A stretch of 24,103 nucleotides of DNA from CAZEAN01 sp964510225 (GCA_964510225.1 CAZEAN010000089.1:1-24103); one strand, 5' to 3'. Shown: positions 1 through 7,800, counted from the first letter of the stretch. Made by a program: numbers and translations. The notes: a model not told the origin generated them from the sequence alone.

Positions 1-83
1 GGTCCGATACGAGCTAATCGCATGAAACTTCGTTAAAACGGTTACAGTAGAACTAGAATCTCTAGCATGATCTTACCCCTCAA

Positions 84-110
84 TACAATAATTGTAATCA
101 GGATTATTGT
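84..110. repeat. AT-rich overlapping inverted repeats
   Basis: Two inverted repeats overlap. TACAAT-A-ATTGTA at 84-96 is a near-perfect 13-bp palindrome. ACAATAAT at 85-92 pairs exactly with ATTATTGT at 103-110 across a 10-nt loop, followed by TTTCTT. The stem is only A/T-rich, so it could be a protein-binding site or a weak terminator of something left of the window. No function can be assigned. Confidence 0.4.
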
Positions 111-280
111 TTCTTAATTATCTTTGCTTTGTTTTAAGTAAGCGTTGGTTTTCTTATAAGCATGGTAGTTCCCCACATGCTCTTCCTTTTAGGTACGCGA
201 CTTGGTACGGGACGGGGATCTCATCTGGTAAGAGATACTTGCACCCGCCGATCGACCTGACAATGATCCCAACGTGTCTG

Positions 281-316
281 TTGACCGAGACTGAGATGTT
301 GACCGAGACTGAGATT
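281..316. repeat. 18-bp tandem duplication
   Basis: TTGACCGAGACTGAGATG at 281-298 is followed directly by the same 18 bases with one change (final G to T) at 299-316. The near identity suggests a recent duplication in non-coding DNA. It lies 14 bp from the glycosyltransferase remnant at 331-380. Confidence 0.85.
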
Positions 317-330
317 GGGCTGACGTTCGT

Positions 331-380
331 GGTTTGGCATTGAGACCGAATCTCTGTCTTGACCACCGTTGCCCTTGGTT
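331..380 (-). pseudogene. Degenerate fragment of a family-9 glycosyltransferase 3' region
   Basis: Read on the minus strand, this 50-nt stretch aligns without gaps to 2161-2210 of the intact glycosyltransferase gene, with 37 of 50 identical bases by hand count. The same reading frame gives EPRATVVKTEIRSQCQT here and DPRATVVRTEVWCAGQT in the intact protein. Similarity fades on both sides and I see no remaining catalytic part. Orientation is the same as the intact copy. It is best read as a leftover of a duplicated or displaced gene end; chance similarity is possible at this length but less likely because the frame is kept. Confidence 0.5.
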
Positions 381-647
381 CTTTCAACTCGCAATCAACG
401 AAGTGGTTGTATTTTGCACGTAGTGGCACCGGAATGTGAATCGTTCCTCGGACACTTCAAATCGTCTCGCCTTAAGTCTCTGACCTCTTGCTCAGCGCAA
501 GTAATCGGTGCTGGTCTCCGTCAGATGATCTGGCAGCCAGTGACGAGGTTAATCCAGCCGGGGAAGTTGTGGCAGCCTGCCGCAACCCTGACGAAAGCTA
601 AATACAACACGACGGCTGGCGTACACCCTAAGTTGGAGGCGGGCACG

Positions 648-1949
648 ATGTCAGGGTCTGGAACAAAGAAGCCAGGGTTTGTCGCGAAGCCGACGGGTTC
701 CAGGGCCTTACCTGCGAGATCTCCCGGGCCATTGGGGAGGAACGACCGCGCTGACCCCAATGTCCCCGCTCTTGCGGGGGACAGTCCCGGGCCCGCCGGG
801 TGCAACGACGGTTGCGAGTATCAGCGCGCTTTCACTCCCGTACCTGCCTGTAAACTCGACGATGCGACCGTCTCACGATTGCTTGGTTCCCCGAGATCGC
901 CCGTTCCGGTCGCTGGACCAAGGAGTGACTGGGCGGGCTATCCAGATGAGATGGCCCTCTTCGTGACCTGGCTGGTCCGGGAAAACTACATCCGCAACGT
1001 TGCGGGAATCCTCCCTGCGGCCTGGCGCGCGATGCCCGAGGCAGAGTTGACCACTTTCCTGTCGAGCAAGTACAGCGAGGCGGAGATCAAGCGACAGTTC
1101 CTCGCCAAGTACGCCGAGCGGAAGGCGATTAAGCAACGCTTCCGGAAGGTGAACATTGTCGCGGCACTCGTGATCGGCTTGGTCTGGGCCCGGGAGAACA
1201 TCGAGGAGGGAGAATGGGGGACGGCGGCCGCCAAGATCGGCGGCGCTGGTTTTTCGGCCTTTGTACTGAACAAGCTGCTCTACATGCGAGACCCGGCCGC
1301 AGCCACGATCATGGCAAAACGCGCTGGTAATTTCGGACGGTGGTTCCAGGGGGCGGCTCGAACCAACAAGCTTGTGAACTTCCTGGCCCGAGACGTCGCG
1401 AGAGTGTTGGTAATCTGGGATCTGAAGGACCTGTTATTGAGCGGTGGATACGGCGGGCCCAACATCCCCTTCGACTTGATCATGGAGATCGACATCGACG
1501 ACGAATCGACCTGGAAGGAACCGGATCAGGCCCTCCTGAATTTTGGGTTCAACATCTGGTACCAACAGAAGTGTACTGAACTCCGCCCAGAGGCCTGCGG
1601 CTCGCCGTTGTACCTGGGTAAGGTCGAGGGCAGCGCAATCATGGGCCTCTTGAGAGTTCTCGACATTGCACCCAGCGATGTCCCCAAGCTCCGACAGAAT
1701 CTGTACCGGATCGAGGGAGACTTCGACGTCGTCGACTTTTTCATCGTTTCCTACGTTCGCCGTCGTGTCGAGGCCAGCGAGAACGTTTTGGTCATAGCGA
1801 CTGGTCGCCTCAGCGGCATGCAGGTATCTGGCCGTGGCCACTTCCGAAACCTTGAGGTGATACCAGCCAACGAAGCCGCCGTGAAACTCTTCGGGGGGAA
1901 GTCGAAGCGATGGGTCCCCGAATATCTCCTCAAGTCGTGTGGCCTCTGA
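648..1949 (+). CDS. Hypothetical protein of unknown function (433 aa)
   Basis: I do not recognise this protein. The frame is open far upstream, but ATG 648 has GGAGG at 635-639 with an 8-nt spacer, and the upstream translation looks non-coding, so I start it there. The first ~90 residues are rich in Pro, Gly, Ser and Arg and contain a repeated SPGPxGxND motif. From about residue 100 the composition becomes that of a folded mixed alpha/beta protein. One short hydrophobic segment (NIVAALVIGLVWA, near residue 169) could be a membrane segment or a buried helix. No signal peptide or catalytic motif is visible. A second possible start is ATG 951, which would remove the low-complexity N-terminus. 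The gene stands alone and converges on the minus-strand glycosyltransferase. The glycosyltransferase remnant on its left suggests the locus has been rearranged, so it may be an acquired gene. Confidence 0.6.
   Translation: MSGSGTKKPGFVAKPTGSRALPARSPGPLGRNDRADPNVPALAGDSPGPAGCNDGCEYQRAFTPVPACKLDDATVSRLLGSPRSPVPVAGPRSDWAGYPDEMALFVTWLVRENYIRNVAGILPAAWRAMPEAELTTFLSSKYSEAEIKRQFLAKYAERKAIKQRFRKVNIVAALVIGLVWARENIEEGEWGTAAAKIGGAGFSAFVLNKLLYMRDPAAATIMAKRAGNFGRWFQGAARTNKLVNFLARDVARVLVIWDLKDLLLSGGYGGPNIPFDLIMEIDIDDESTWKEPDQALLNFGFNIWYQQKCTELRPEACGSPLYLGKVEGSAIMGLLRVLDIAPSDVPKLRQNLYRIEGDFDVVDFFIVSYVRRRVEASENVLVIATGRLSGMQVSGRGHFRNLEVIPANEAAVKLFGGKSKRWVPEYLLKSCGL
722..810. repeat. Imperfect direct repeat with GC-rich hairpins inside the hypothetical gene
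   Basis: The 26-base segments starting at 722 and 785 match at 19 of 26 positions, both beginning TCCCGGGCC and ending near AACGAC. They encode SPGPLGRND and SPGPAGCND. Between and beside them are strong hairpins: CCCCGC-tctt-GCGGGG at 764-779, and CCCGG-gcccg-CCGGG at 786-800. Such structure near the 5' end makes the annotated N-terminus less certain and leaves 951 as a possible true start. Confidence 0.5.
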
Positions 1950-1957
1950 TCGCTGGA

Positions 1958-1991
1958 TGGCTCGGGTCGAGCCAACCGTAGCTGTTCAGCT
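1958..1991. terminator. Hairpin pair between convergent genes
   Basis: TGGCTCG-ggt-CGAGCCA at 1958-1974 is a perfect 7-bp stem with a 3-nt loop, 8 bases after the stop of the hypothetical gene. It is followed by a second palindrome, AGCTG-tt-CAGCT, at 1980-1991. The position between two convergent genes suits a transcription terminator. No T-run follows on either strand, so it is not a textbook intrinsic terminator. Confidence 0.4.
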
Positions 1992-2052
1992 GTTGCCCCG
2001 AATATCTCCGACGGGACGGTCCGTGACAACCTTGCTTTCTCAAGAATTAGGA

Positions 2053-3120
2053 TCAGGCGACGTTTTCCCTCGTCTGGATCGCCAAGGCGCTATCCACGGC
2101 AGCCCAGACACGATCGGTGGTTAGCTCAGTCATACACTCCATCCGATCACACCGTTTCAGGGTTTGGCCTGCGCACCAAACTTCCGTCCGGACCACGGTT
2201 GCCCTTGGATCATAAGGCCCCGTCTTTGCAGGATCGGTGCAGGTAAAGACAGCGATGGTCCTCGCTCCTGAGGCCACCGCAAGGTGGAGTGGGCCGGTGT
2301 CGTTTGACAGAAAGAGATCGGAGGTCGCTGCCACTCCGGCGAGTTGCATCAGAGTTGTCTCCCCAGTCAGATCACGGACGGAGATTCCGGAATCTTGGAG
2401 CCGTCCGACAATCATCGAGGTGAGGGGAGAGTCCTCCGGAGCGCCGACAGTGACGATTCCCGAGCCGTAAACGGTGGCGGCACGCCGGGCGACCTCCGCG
2501 AAGTGGCTTGGCGGCCACCGTTTCGTGACCCAGCGGGCTCCCGGATTGAGAACCAGGATTGGACGAGGGACTCCCTTTAGGGCCTCCTCCGCCCAGTTGT
2601 GGTTGGAGTCTTGGATTGGAAGTCTGAATGCTGGAGTCGTGGTGTCCGCACCGAATGCCCGCGCGATCGTCAAGAGACGATCGACAGCGTGAAGTGCATC
2701 CGACGTAATCCGATGTGTGTAGCAGGCGCCAGCCCCTTCACGGGCATCGGCGCGACCGACGCGGACAGTTGCCCCAGTTGCCGCCGTCATCAATCCAGAC
2801 CGGAGAAGCCCTTGAAGGTCAATTGCTAAGTCAAATCGTCGCTTCCGTAACTCTTGAAATAATTGATAGCCAACCGAGAGCCCCCCAAGGCTGAGGCGGA
2901 GTTGGTTTCGATCAAACGGAATGACCTCATCAAGATCGGGATGCCCGTTGATTAGGCCGACGAGACCTCGGTTGATTACCCAAGAGAAACGCGCTGAAGG
3001 CCATCGACGGCGGAGGCTCACAAGAACAGGTAACGCGTGGACGACGTCGCCGAGAGCGCTGGGCTTGATCAAGCAGACTCGTCGAGGCTCCAGCTCTCTT
3101 AGATTAATCGCTGTAGGCAT
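2053..3120 (-). CDS. Glycosyltransferase family 9 (lipopolysaccharide heptosyltransferase-like)
   Basis: This 355-residue protein has the two-domain GT-B layout of the WaaC/WaaF heptosyltransferases, which add ADP-activated heptoses to the lipopolysaccharide core at the inner face of the inner membrane. The N-terminus carries the acceptor-domain signature LIKPSALGDVVHALPVL, whose Asp is the presumed catalytic base. The C-terminal half has LNPGARWVTKRWPP and the nucleotide-sugar binding stretch SNDTGPLHLAVASG. Length is normal for the family. A GAGGAG sequence lies just upstream of the start. It is the last gene of a minus-strand set, 122 nt after the YmdB-like gene. The exact sugar and acceptor cannot be read from sequence; planctomycete lipid A and core structures differ from those of enterobacteria. 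A degenerate copy of its 3' end lies at 331-380. Confidence 0.85.
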   Translation of the reverse strand: MPTAINLRELEPRRVCLIKPSALGDVVHALPVLVSLRRRWPSARFSWVINRGLVGLINGHPDLDEVIPFDRNQLRLSLGGLSVGYQLFQELRKRRFDLAIDLQGLLRSGLMTAATGATVRVGRADAREGAGACYTHRITSDALHAVDRLLTIARAFGADTTTPAFRLPIQDSNHNWAEEALKGVPRPILVLNPGARWVTKRWPPSHFAEVARRAATVYGSGIVTVGAPEDSPLTSMIVGRLQDSGISVRDLTGETTLMQLAGVAATSDLFLSNDTGPLHLAVASGARTIAVFTCTDPAKTGPYDPRATVVRTEVWCAGQTLKRCDRMECMTELTTDRVWAAVDSALAIQTRENVA

Positions 3121-3242
3121 CTTGCACCGATCTCCTCGCGTCCCAAAGGCCCATCGCGGAGAGGATGGTAGTCAGAACATCCTGACTTGCCAGCGCGAAT
3201 CGATCGGGCGTTGTCGATCTGGAATTCAGACCGCAAGTCATC

Positions 3243-4061
3243 TTAAGTGGATGATGCCTCAGTCATCATCCGATTGAGATCTTCTTCGGTCAGGCAGATT
3301 CGCTCGATTGTGGACGCACGTCCGGAATGGGGATCGATCTCTACGATCGCTCCACAGAGCCTCGGGTCGCCGGATGCAACTTCAAAGAAACGGGGGACTT
3401 GGGTCAAGGTTGCGGCGATCACATCGTCGTAGCAACGGCCGATCACCGAGTCATAAGGACCCGTCATCCCAACGTCGGTCTGGTATGCCGTCCCCCGCGG
3501 TAAGATCATTTCATCGGCGGTCGGCACGTGAGTATGAGTCCCGAGGACTGCCGAGACCTGGCCATCGAGGTAGCGGCCGAGCAGTTGCTTATCGCTTGAA
3601 GCCTCAGCGTGGTGGTCCACAATCACGACCGACGTTGTCCCAGCGATCCGTTCCAGGATCCGCTCAGAACTCCGAAAAGGGCAATCGACGGGCTTCATGA
3701 ACGTCCGGCCGAGGATCGTAAAAACCGCGGCAATCGTGCCGTCGCGGGCTTCTGCATAAATCAGTTCCGGGCCTGGAGATTCCGTCGGCCAGTTCGCAGC
3801 GCGACAGAGACGGTCACTCTGTTCGAAGAGTGAGAAGATCTCATCCTTCCGATAAGCGTGGTCACCAAGCGTGAAGATATCAACACCTGCCTCGCGGAGT
3901 TCTTCAAAGGGGCGTTTCGTGAGCCCCGAGCCACCGGCGGCGTTTTCGGCATTACAAACAACGAGGTCGATCTTCCAGCGAGGGATGATTCGAGGGAGCC
4001 CCTGCGTGACCATTGCCCGTCCTGGTGCGCCGACGACGTCGCCGATAAAGAGGAGGTTCAT
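3243..4061 (-). CDS. YmdB-like metallophosphoesterase (TIGR00282 family)
   Basis: The 272-residue product matches the YmdB family, dinuclear metal enzymes; the Bacillus member hydrolyses 2',3'-cyclic nucleotides and affects RNA turnover and biofilm choice. Visible ligands are D8 (FIGDVVG), E39 and N40 (NAENAAGG), H151 (DHHAEA), and H176 and H178 (GTHTHVPTAD). The conserved tail TDVGMTGPYDSVIG is present. At the position normally held by the metal-ligand Asn of the GNH motif it has Asp67 (LGDHAYRK). Asp can also bind metal, so activity is not excluded. Length is normal. Its ATG overlaps the stop of the upstream FAH-family gene by 4 nt (ATGA) and has no clear Shine-Dalgarno sequence, so translational coupling is likely. 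Confidence 0.9.
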   Translation of the reverse strand: MNLLFIGDVVGAPGRAMVTQGLPRIIPRWKIDLVVCNAENAAGGSGLTKRPFEELREAGVDIFTLGDHAYRKDEIFSLFEQSDRLCRAANWPTESPGPELIYAEARDGTIAAVFTILGRTFMKPVDCPFRSSERILERIAGTTSVVIVDHHAEASSDKQLLGRYLDGQVSAVLGTHTHVPTADEMILPRGTAYQTDVGMTGPYDSVIGRCYDDVIAATLTQVPRFFEVASGDPRLCGAIVEIDPHSGRASTIERICLTEEDLNRMMTEASST

Positions 4062-4942
4062 GAGGAGACCGTGTTTCGGAGCGTCCCGATTCCATCGATC
4101 TCGATTTGAACGATGTCACCTGGTTTGAGCGTGAAGTCCGAGGGCGGGATGATCCCCGTTCCAGTGAGGAGAATGACTCCGTCTGGAAACAGGTTATCTC
4201 GACCGAGCCAGTCGATCAGATCCTCGAAACGACGGGCCATCTGAGCGGTCGATGTCTCTTGTTGACAAATGATCGCACCACTCCGTTCCACCTGGAGTTT
4301 GATCGCAAGACTATTAATCGGCGGCATCGAGTCGATCAACGTGACGACCGGCCCAATCGCACAACAACCGTCGTAGACTTTTGCCTGGGGAAGATAGAGC
4401 GGGTTCTTTCCCTCGATGTCTCGGGCACTAACATCATATCCGATTGTAGCTCCGACTATTCGGAGCGTGTCATCGATGACGAGTGCAAACTCCGGCTCTG
4501 GAACGCACCAGGAAGTATCCGTACGGACGCGGATTCGACCTCCGGATCCGACGACACGGTTCGGAGTTGCTTTGAAGAATAACTCCGGACGATCGGCCTG
4601 GTAGACCAGATCGTAAAATGAGGCCGCCTGTTCCGACTCTTCTTCGCGGGCTTCTTTGCTCCGAAGATAAGTGACCCCCGCTCCCCAGACTTCGTGTTGA
4701 TCCATCGGTGGGAATAATCGTACCTGATCGATCGGCAACGACGATTCACGCGTCGACTTCCGACGTTCCACCTCTTGGGCAGGTTCTGGATGCTCAAGAA
4801 TCGTCGCGATCCGGCTTGATCCCCGGAGTGGTCGAATCAGATCTGATTCGATCAAACCGAGTCGAGGGGTCAGTGTGGTCGGGTCAAGAAATTTTGCAAC
4901 CTGCATAGCCAAGTGATCCCGTTCCTGATACTGATTCCGCAT
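4058..4942 (-). CDS. Fumarylacetoacetate hydrolase (FAH) family protein
   Basis: This 294-residue protein carries the FAH catalytic fold from about residue 90 to the end. Recognisable stretches are ELFFKATPNRVVGSG, VPEPEFALVI with the acidic metal ligands, GYDVSARDIEGKNPLYLPQA, YDGCCAIGP and the C-terminal LTGTGIIPP...LKPGDIVQIEIDGIG. The family covers hydrolases, hydratases and decarboxylases acting on 2-oxo acids, including sugar-acid breakdown enzymes. The YDGCCAIGP type resembles members linked to 2-keto-3-deoxy sugar acids, but the substrate cannot be fixed. It is the first gene of the minus-strand set ending with the glycosyltransferase. The start is uncertain: ATG 4942 gives the full frame, while ATG 4906 would begin MQVAKFLDP and also lacks a strong ribosome binding site. 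Confidence 0.85.
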   Translation of the reverse strand: MRNQYQERDHLAMQVAKFLDPTTLTPRLGLIESDLIRPLRGSSRIATILEHPEPAQEVERRKSTRESSLPIDQVRLFPPMDQHEVWGAGVTYLRSKEAREEESEQAASFYDLVYQADRPELFFKATPNRVVGSGGRIRVRTDTSWCVPEPEFALVIDDTLRIVGATIGYDVSARDIEGKNPLYLPQAKVYDGCCAIGPVVTLIDSMPPINSLAIKLQVERSGAIICQQETSTAQMARRFEDLIDWLGRDNLFPDGVILLTGTGIIPPSDFTLKPGDIVQIEIDGIGTLRNTVSS

Positions 4943-5144
4943 GGAAGTTCAGAATCATCATGGAGAGTTCCGGAGTCCCACACTCTCAATTACCAGGCTC
5001 CGAGCAGATCGGTCAATCGTCCAACGATCAGAGCCGGCAAGTTGATCGCCCTCGGTCTAAGACGTTCGTCCTGATTCGGGAGTGGAACACCGAGGCCGTT
5101 TAGGATCCCGAAGCGTTGAAGTTGTGGGGGGAGGGAAGACCCTA

Positions 5145-6401
5145 ATGAGTGTCGAGATCGCCGTTGTTGGTCATGGTGCGACGACTTGCCTCGGGACGGA
5201 GATGGAGACAACCTGGAATCGAATCCTCCAGGGCGATTCTGGGCTCAGAGTTCATCATGATCGTCTTCCGTCGGACCGCTACCTTCAGTCAATCGCTGGA
5301 TTAGTTGATGGAGTCGGTCCTGGGACCGCGCTCAACGATCCTGCGGTTTCCCGGCTCGGATCGCGGTTTATCCATCTCGGCCTGAAAGCCGCCCGAGACG
5401 CCTGGAGCGACTCGGAGATCTCGGAACATCCGTTCGATTCAAATCGCGTCGCCGTCGTTTTTGGTACGGGGCTCGCTGGGCTTGATCTTTATGACTCCGA
5501 GGCTCAGAAATCTGTTGACCGGCGCTCAAAGGCGACAAGCCCCTACTTGGTCCCCGGATTGATCGCAAATCAGGTCGGTGGGCAGATTTCCGAAGCTCTT
5601 CAACTTCATGGTCCCAGTCTTTGTCCGGCGAATGCATGCGCCACCGGTGGGCACAGTGTCGCGATGGGTGCGCTCCTCCTTGATCGTGGTGAAGCCGATA
5701 TCGCCATCTGTGGCGCCAGTGAAAGTGCCTTCACTCCGGCGGTTGTCAATGGCTTCGTGACAATGAAAGCGATTCTCGGCAAGCGGAACGATGATCGGAG
5801 TCTCAATGATCCCTCGCTCGCGAGCCGCCCCTTTAGTGTCGACCGCGCTGGCTTCATCATGTCGGAGGGTGCGGGGGCCATCGTCCTGGCGACCCGTTCG
5901 GTAGTTGAGCAGTTCGGCTTGAAGATTCAGGCAATTCTCCGAAGCTGGGCGACCAACTCCGATGGTTATCATCTCGCCAAACCGCACCCAGAACGGGTCG
6001 CTCTCTGTCTTTCGACTGCCTTGAATCGCGCTGGAATCCATCCCGAGCAAGTCGATTACTATAATGCTCATGGTACCAGCACGCCGATTAACGATCGTGT
6101 GGAGACAGAAGCAATCAAGAGCGTCTTCGGTGATCACGCCCGTTCGATGCCGATCAGTTCCATCAAAGGAGCGATCGGTCATTCACTGGGCGCGGCGTCG
6201 GCGATCGAAGCGGCAGTCGCGGTCCGATCGCTCCAGACGCAGACGATTCCGCCGACTCTCAACTACCAGGCCGATCCTGAACTCGATCTGGATTATGTAC
6301 CCAATGAACCGAGAGATGCTCGGCTCAATCTGGTTGTTTCTGCATCGTTCGGCTTCGGGGGCACGAATAACGCCCTTGTTTTCGGGAGGTCCTCAGGATG
6401 A
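5145..6401 (+). CDS. Beta-ketoacyl-ACP synthase II-like (FabF family)
   Basis: This 418-residue condensing enzyme joins an acyl chain to malonyl-ACP. The full thiolase-fold layout is visible, with nucleophile Cys165 in NACATGGHS, His309 in YNAHGTSTPIND, His346 in GAIGHSLGAASAIEA and the C-terminal FGFGGTN loop. The 37-residue His-His spacing matches FabF. I start at ATG 5145 rather than 63 nt upstream because GGAGGG at 5129-5134 lies before it and the protein then begins directly with the first strand (MSVEIAVVGHG). The stop overlaps the start of the ACP gene by 4 nt, and an acyltransferase follows. The cluster lacks the reductases and malonyl transferase of a fatty acid operon, so this is probably a dedicated rather than a housekeeping enzyme. 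An embedded antisense frame is a shadow. Confidence 0.92.
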   Translation: MSVEIAVVGHGATTCLGTEMETTWNRILQGDSGLRVHHDRLPSDRYLQSIAGLVDGVGPGTALNDPAVSRLGSRFIHLGLKAARDAWSDSEISEHPFDSNRVAVVFGTGLAGLDLYDSEAQKSVDRRSKATSPYLVPGLIANQVGGQISEALQLHGPSLCPANACATGGHSVAMGALLLDRGEADIAICGASESAFTPAVVNGFVTMKAILGKRNDDRSLNDPSLASRPFSVDRAGFIMSEGAGAIVLATRSVVEQFGLKIQAILRSWATNSDGYHLAKPHPERVALCLSTALNRAGIHPEQVDYYNAHGTSTPINDRVETEAIKSVFGDHARSMPISSIKGAIGHSLGAASAIEAAVAVRSLQTQTIPPTLNYQADPELDLDYVPNEPRDARLNLVVSASFGFGGTNNALVFGRSSG

Positions 6402-6655
6402 CGGATCGCGCACTATTCAACGAACTCGGCACCTTGGTCCGCTCAATCGCGAAGCTCGATGATCAAGTCCCGATGACGCCCGAGACCAGGATGGTTGATG
6501 ATCTCGGGGTCGATTCACTCGACCTCGTCAGCGTCTACTTGGAGATCCAGGATCGCTATGATGTTGCGGTCGCAGAGGATGATCTTCCGGAGATCAAGAC
6601 GCTCGGTGAATTGACCGATTATGTTGCTGCCCGCCGAAGTGTTCAGGCGGCCTAA
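6398..6655 (+). CDS. Acyl carrier protein
   Basis: This 85-residue acyl carrier protein carries the phosphopantetheine attachment site Ser40 in DDLGVDSLDLV, followed by the helix III region and a typical acidic profile. Length is normal. Its ATG lies within the stop region of the ketosynthase (ATGA overlap), so the two are translationally coupled and likely made in balanced amounts. It most likely holds the growing or finished acyl chain between the ketosynthase upstream and the acyltransferase downstream. It is probably a pathway-specific ACP, not the main AcpP, because no fabD or fabG is next to it. Confidence 0.93.
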   Translation: MTDRALFNELGTLVRSIAKLDDQVPMTPETRMVDDLGVDSLDLVSVYLEIQDRYDVAVAEDDLPEIKTLGELTDYVAARRSVQAA

Positions 6656-6728
6656 CCGAAGTCGATTGCAGACGACTTGAGGTCTCTCGTTTCCGAATCG
6701 GGGACCGGCTCGATCAAGGAGGCATTTC

Positions 6729-7697
6729 ATGCGACGCCGAGGTGTTAACCTCCGGAAAGGGTTCCTCCGCGCCAGCCTGCCGTTCCTCCGATTACTCCCT
6801 CCACGGACTGCCCTCAAAGTCGTCGGGGGATTCGGACGACTTGAATACCAGACACGGCGTTCGATCCGAGAGGAAGTTCAAACGGCAATCGGTGAGCATC
6901 GCGATTTTTTCAGCGACGCTGTCAATCCCGAACTCTTGGGACCTGATCTGGCTGCGAACCAGATCCGTTCCCGTGCGCGTGATCTCTTAATAGAGGGATT
7001 GTCGGCATCTCGACTGGAAGAACTCTTTGAAGTCAAGGGACGTGAATCGCTTGATGAAGCGTATCAGAAGGGGCGAGGCGTGGTTCTCCTGGGGAACCAC
7101 TTTGGTGCCTACCTTCTGATGGCCTGTTGGATGATCCGGCAAGGCTATCCCTGGCGGATGTTCGCAGAACGGCCGAGACATGTTTCACGACTACTCGCCC
7201 AGCAATTCGCGATTGACGGCCCGCTCGGTCAATCAAAGCTCTTTATCTCGAGAAAGACGAACCCAACGGAAGCGGCCGGCGCGATCCTCCGAGCAGCACG
7301 GGTTTTGAGAGCCGGAATCACTGTGAGCGTCGCTGCAGACGTCCGATGGAGTGGCCCGATGACGGCAACAGGGCTCTTCCTCGGTCGAACTTATCGGTTC
7401 TCGTCGACTTGGGTGACCCTTGCAGGGCTCACGGGTGCTCCCGTTGTCCCTGGCTTCTGTGCAATGACGCCAGAAGGCACCTATCGACTTGAATTTGCTC
7501 CTGCTTATGAGGTCCCGCCGAGCCACGCCAAGGACCCTCAGGCCGCGCAGCAATGGGTTCAGCGAGCTTTAGATCTGATCCAAGAGCGTGTTTATCAGAA
7601 CCCTGCCAACAGCATCGACTATTTCTTTTGGGATCCCGAAACGGCGATCGATGATGATCCCACCGATTCTTCCAAGGTCGATTCCGCCGTCGCCTGA
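6729..7697 (+). CDS. LpxL/HtrB-like lysophospholipid acyltransferase
   Basis: This 322-residue protein resembles the LpxL/HtrB acyltransferases, which move an acyl chain from ACP to a lipid acceptor at the inner membrane. The N-terminal ~30 residues are basic and hydrophobic (GFLRASLPFLRLLPPRTALKV) and fit a membrane-associated helix. The active-site region GVVLLGNHFGAYLL contains His124, but the acidic residue expected five positions later in the HX4D/E motif is Leu129. Downstream blocks AADVRWSG and GRTYRFSSTWVTLAGLTGAPVVPGF fit the family. An AAGGAGG at 6716-6722 with a 6-nt spacer supports the ATG. The gene is 73 nt after the ACP gene, so it probably takes acyl chains from that ACP. The altered motif means either a different catalytic layout or a specialised or inactive enzyme. 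Confidence 0.82.
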   Translation: MRRRGVNLRKGFLRASLPFLRLLPPRTALKVVGGFGRLEYQTRRSIREEVQTAIGEHRDFFSDAVNPELLGPDLAANQIRSRARDLLIEGLSASRLEELFEVKGRESLDEAYQKGRGVVLLGNHFGAYLLMACWMIRQGYPWRMFAERPRHVSRLLAQQFAIDGPLGQSKLFISRKTNPTEAAGAILRAARVLRAGITVSVAADVRWSGPMTATGLFLGRTYRFSSTWVTLAGLTGAPVVPGFCAMTPEGTYRLEFAPAYEVPPSHAKDPQAAQQWVQRALDLIQERVYQNPANSIDYFFWDPETAIDDDPTDSSKVDSAVA

Positions 7698-7800
7698 GGT
7701 GACAGCGCGGTCTTCTTCGTTGTAAGCTCTTGACTTGTCAGAGTCGCGGAATCATTCTCCGAGACTCGGTCGTGTCAAGCTCAACACAAGGGAGGCTGCG

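Larger units (their letters stand above)
1..647. other. Non-coding stretch upstream of the first gene
   Basis: I see no convincing gene here. The first ~200 bases are visibly richer in A+T than the rest of the window. The stretch holds AT-rich inverted repeats, an 18-bp tandem duplication and a short degenerate copy of glycosyltransferase coding sequence, each listed separately. Open frames cross the region on both strands, but their translations have no domain-like composition. The plus-strand frame that runs into the gene at 648 has a much better start at 648. Confidence 0.6.

Noticed and set aside
154..429. Minus-strand 91-codon frame as a real small gene
   Set aside because: Only the part around 331-380 has meaning, as similarity to the glycosyltransferase end; the remainder covers the tandem repeat and AT-rich DNA.
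369..647. Upstream 93-codon extension of the unknown gene
   Set aside because: The translation lacks domain-like composition, no ribosome binding site supports it, and ATG 648 has GGAGG at good spacing.
5368..6182. Antisense frames within the ketosynthase gene
   Set aside because: They overlap a gene with all active-site residues intact and show no domain features.
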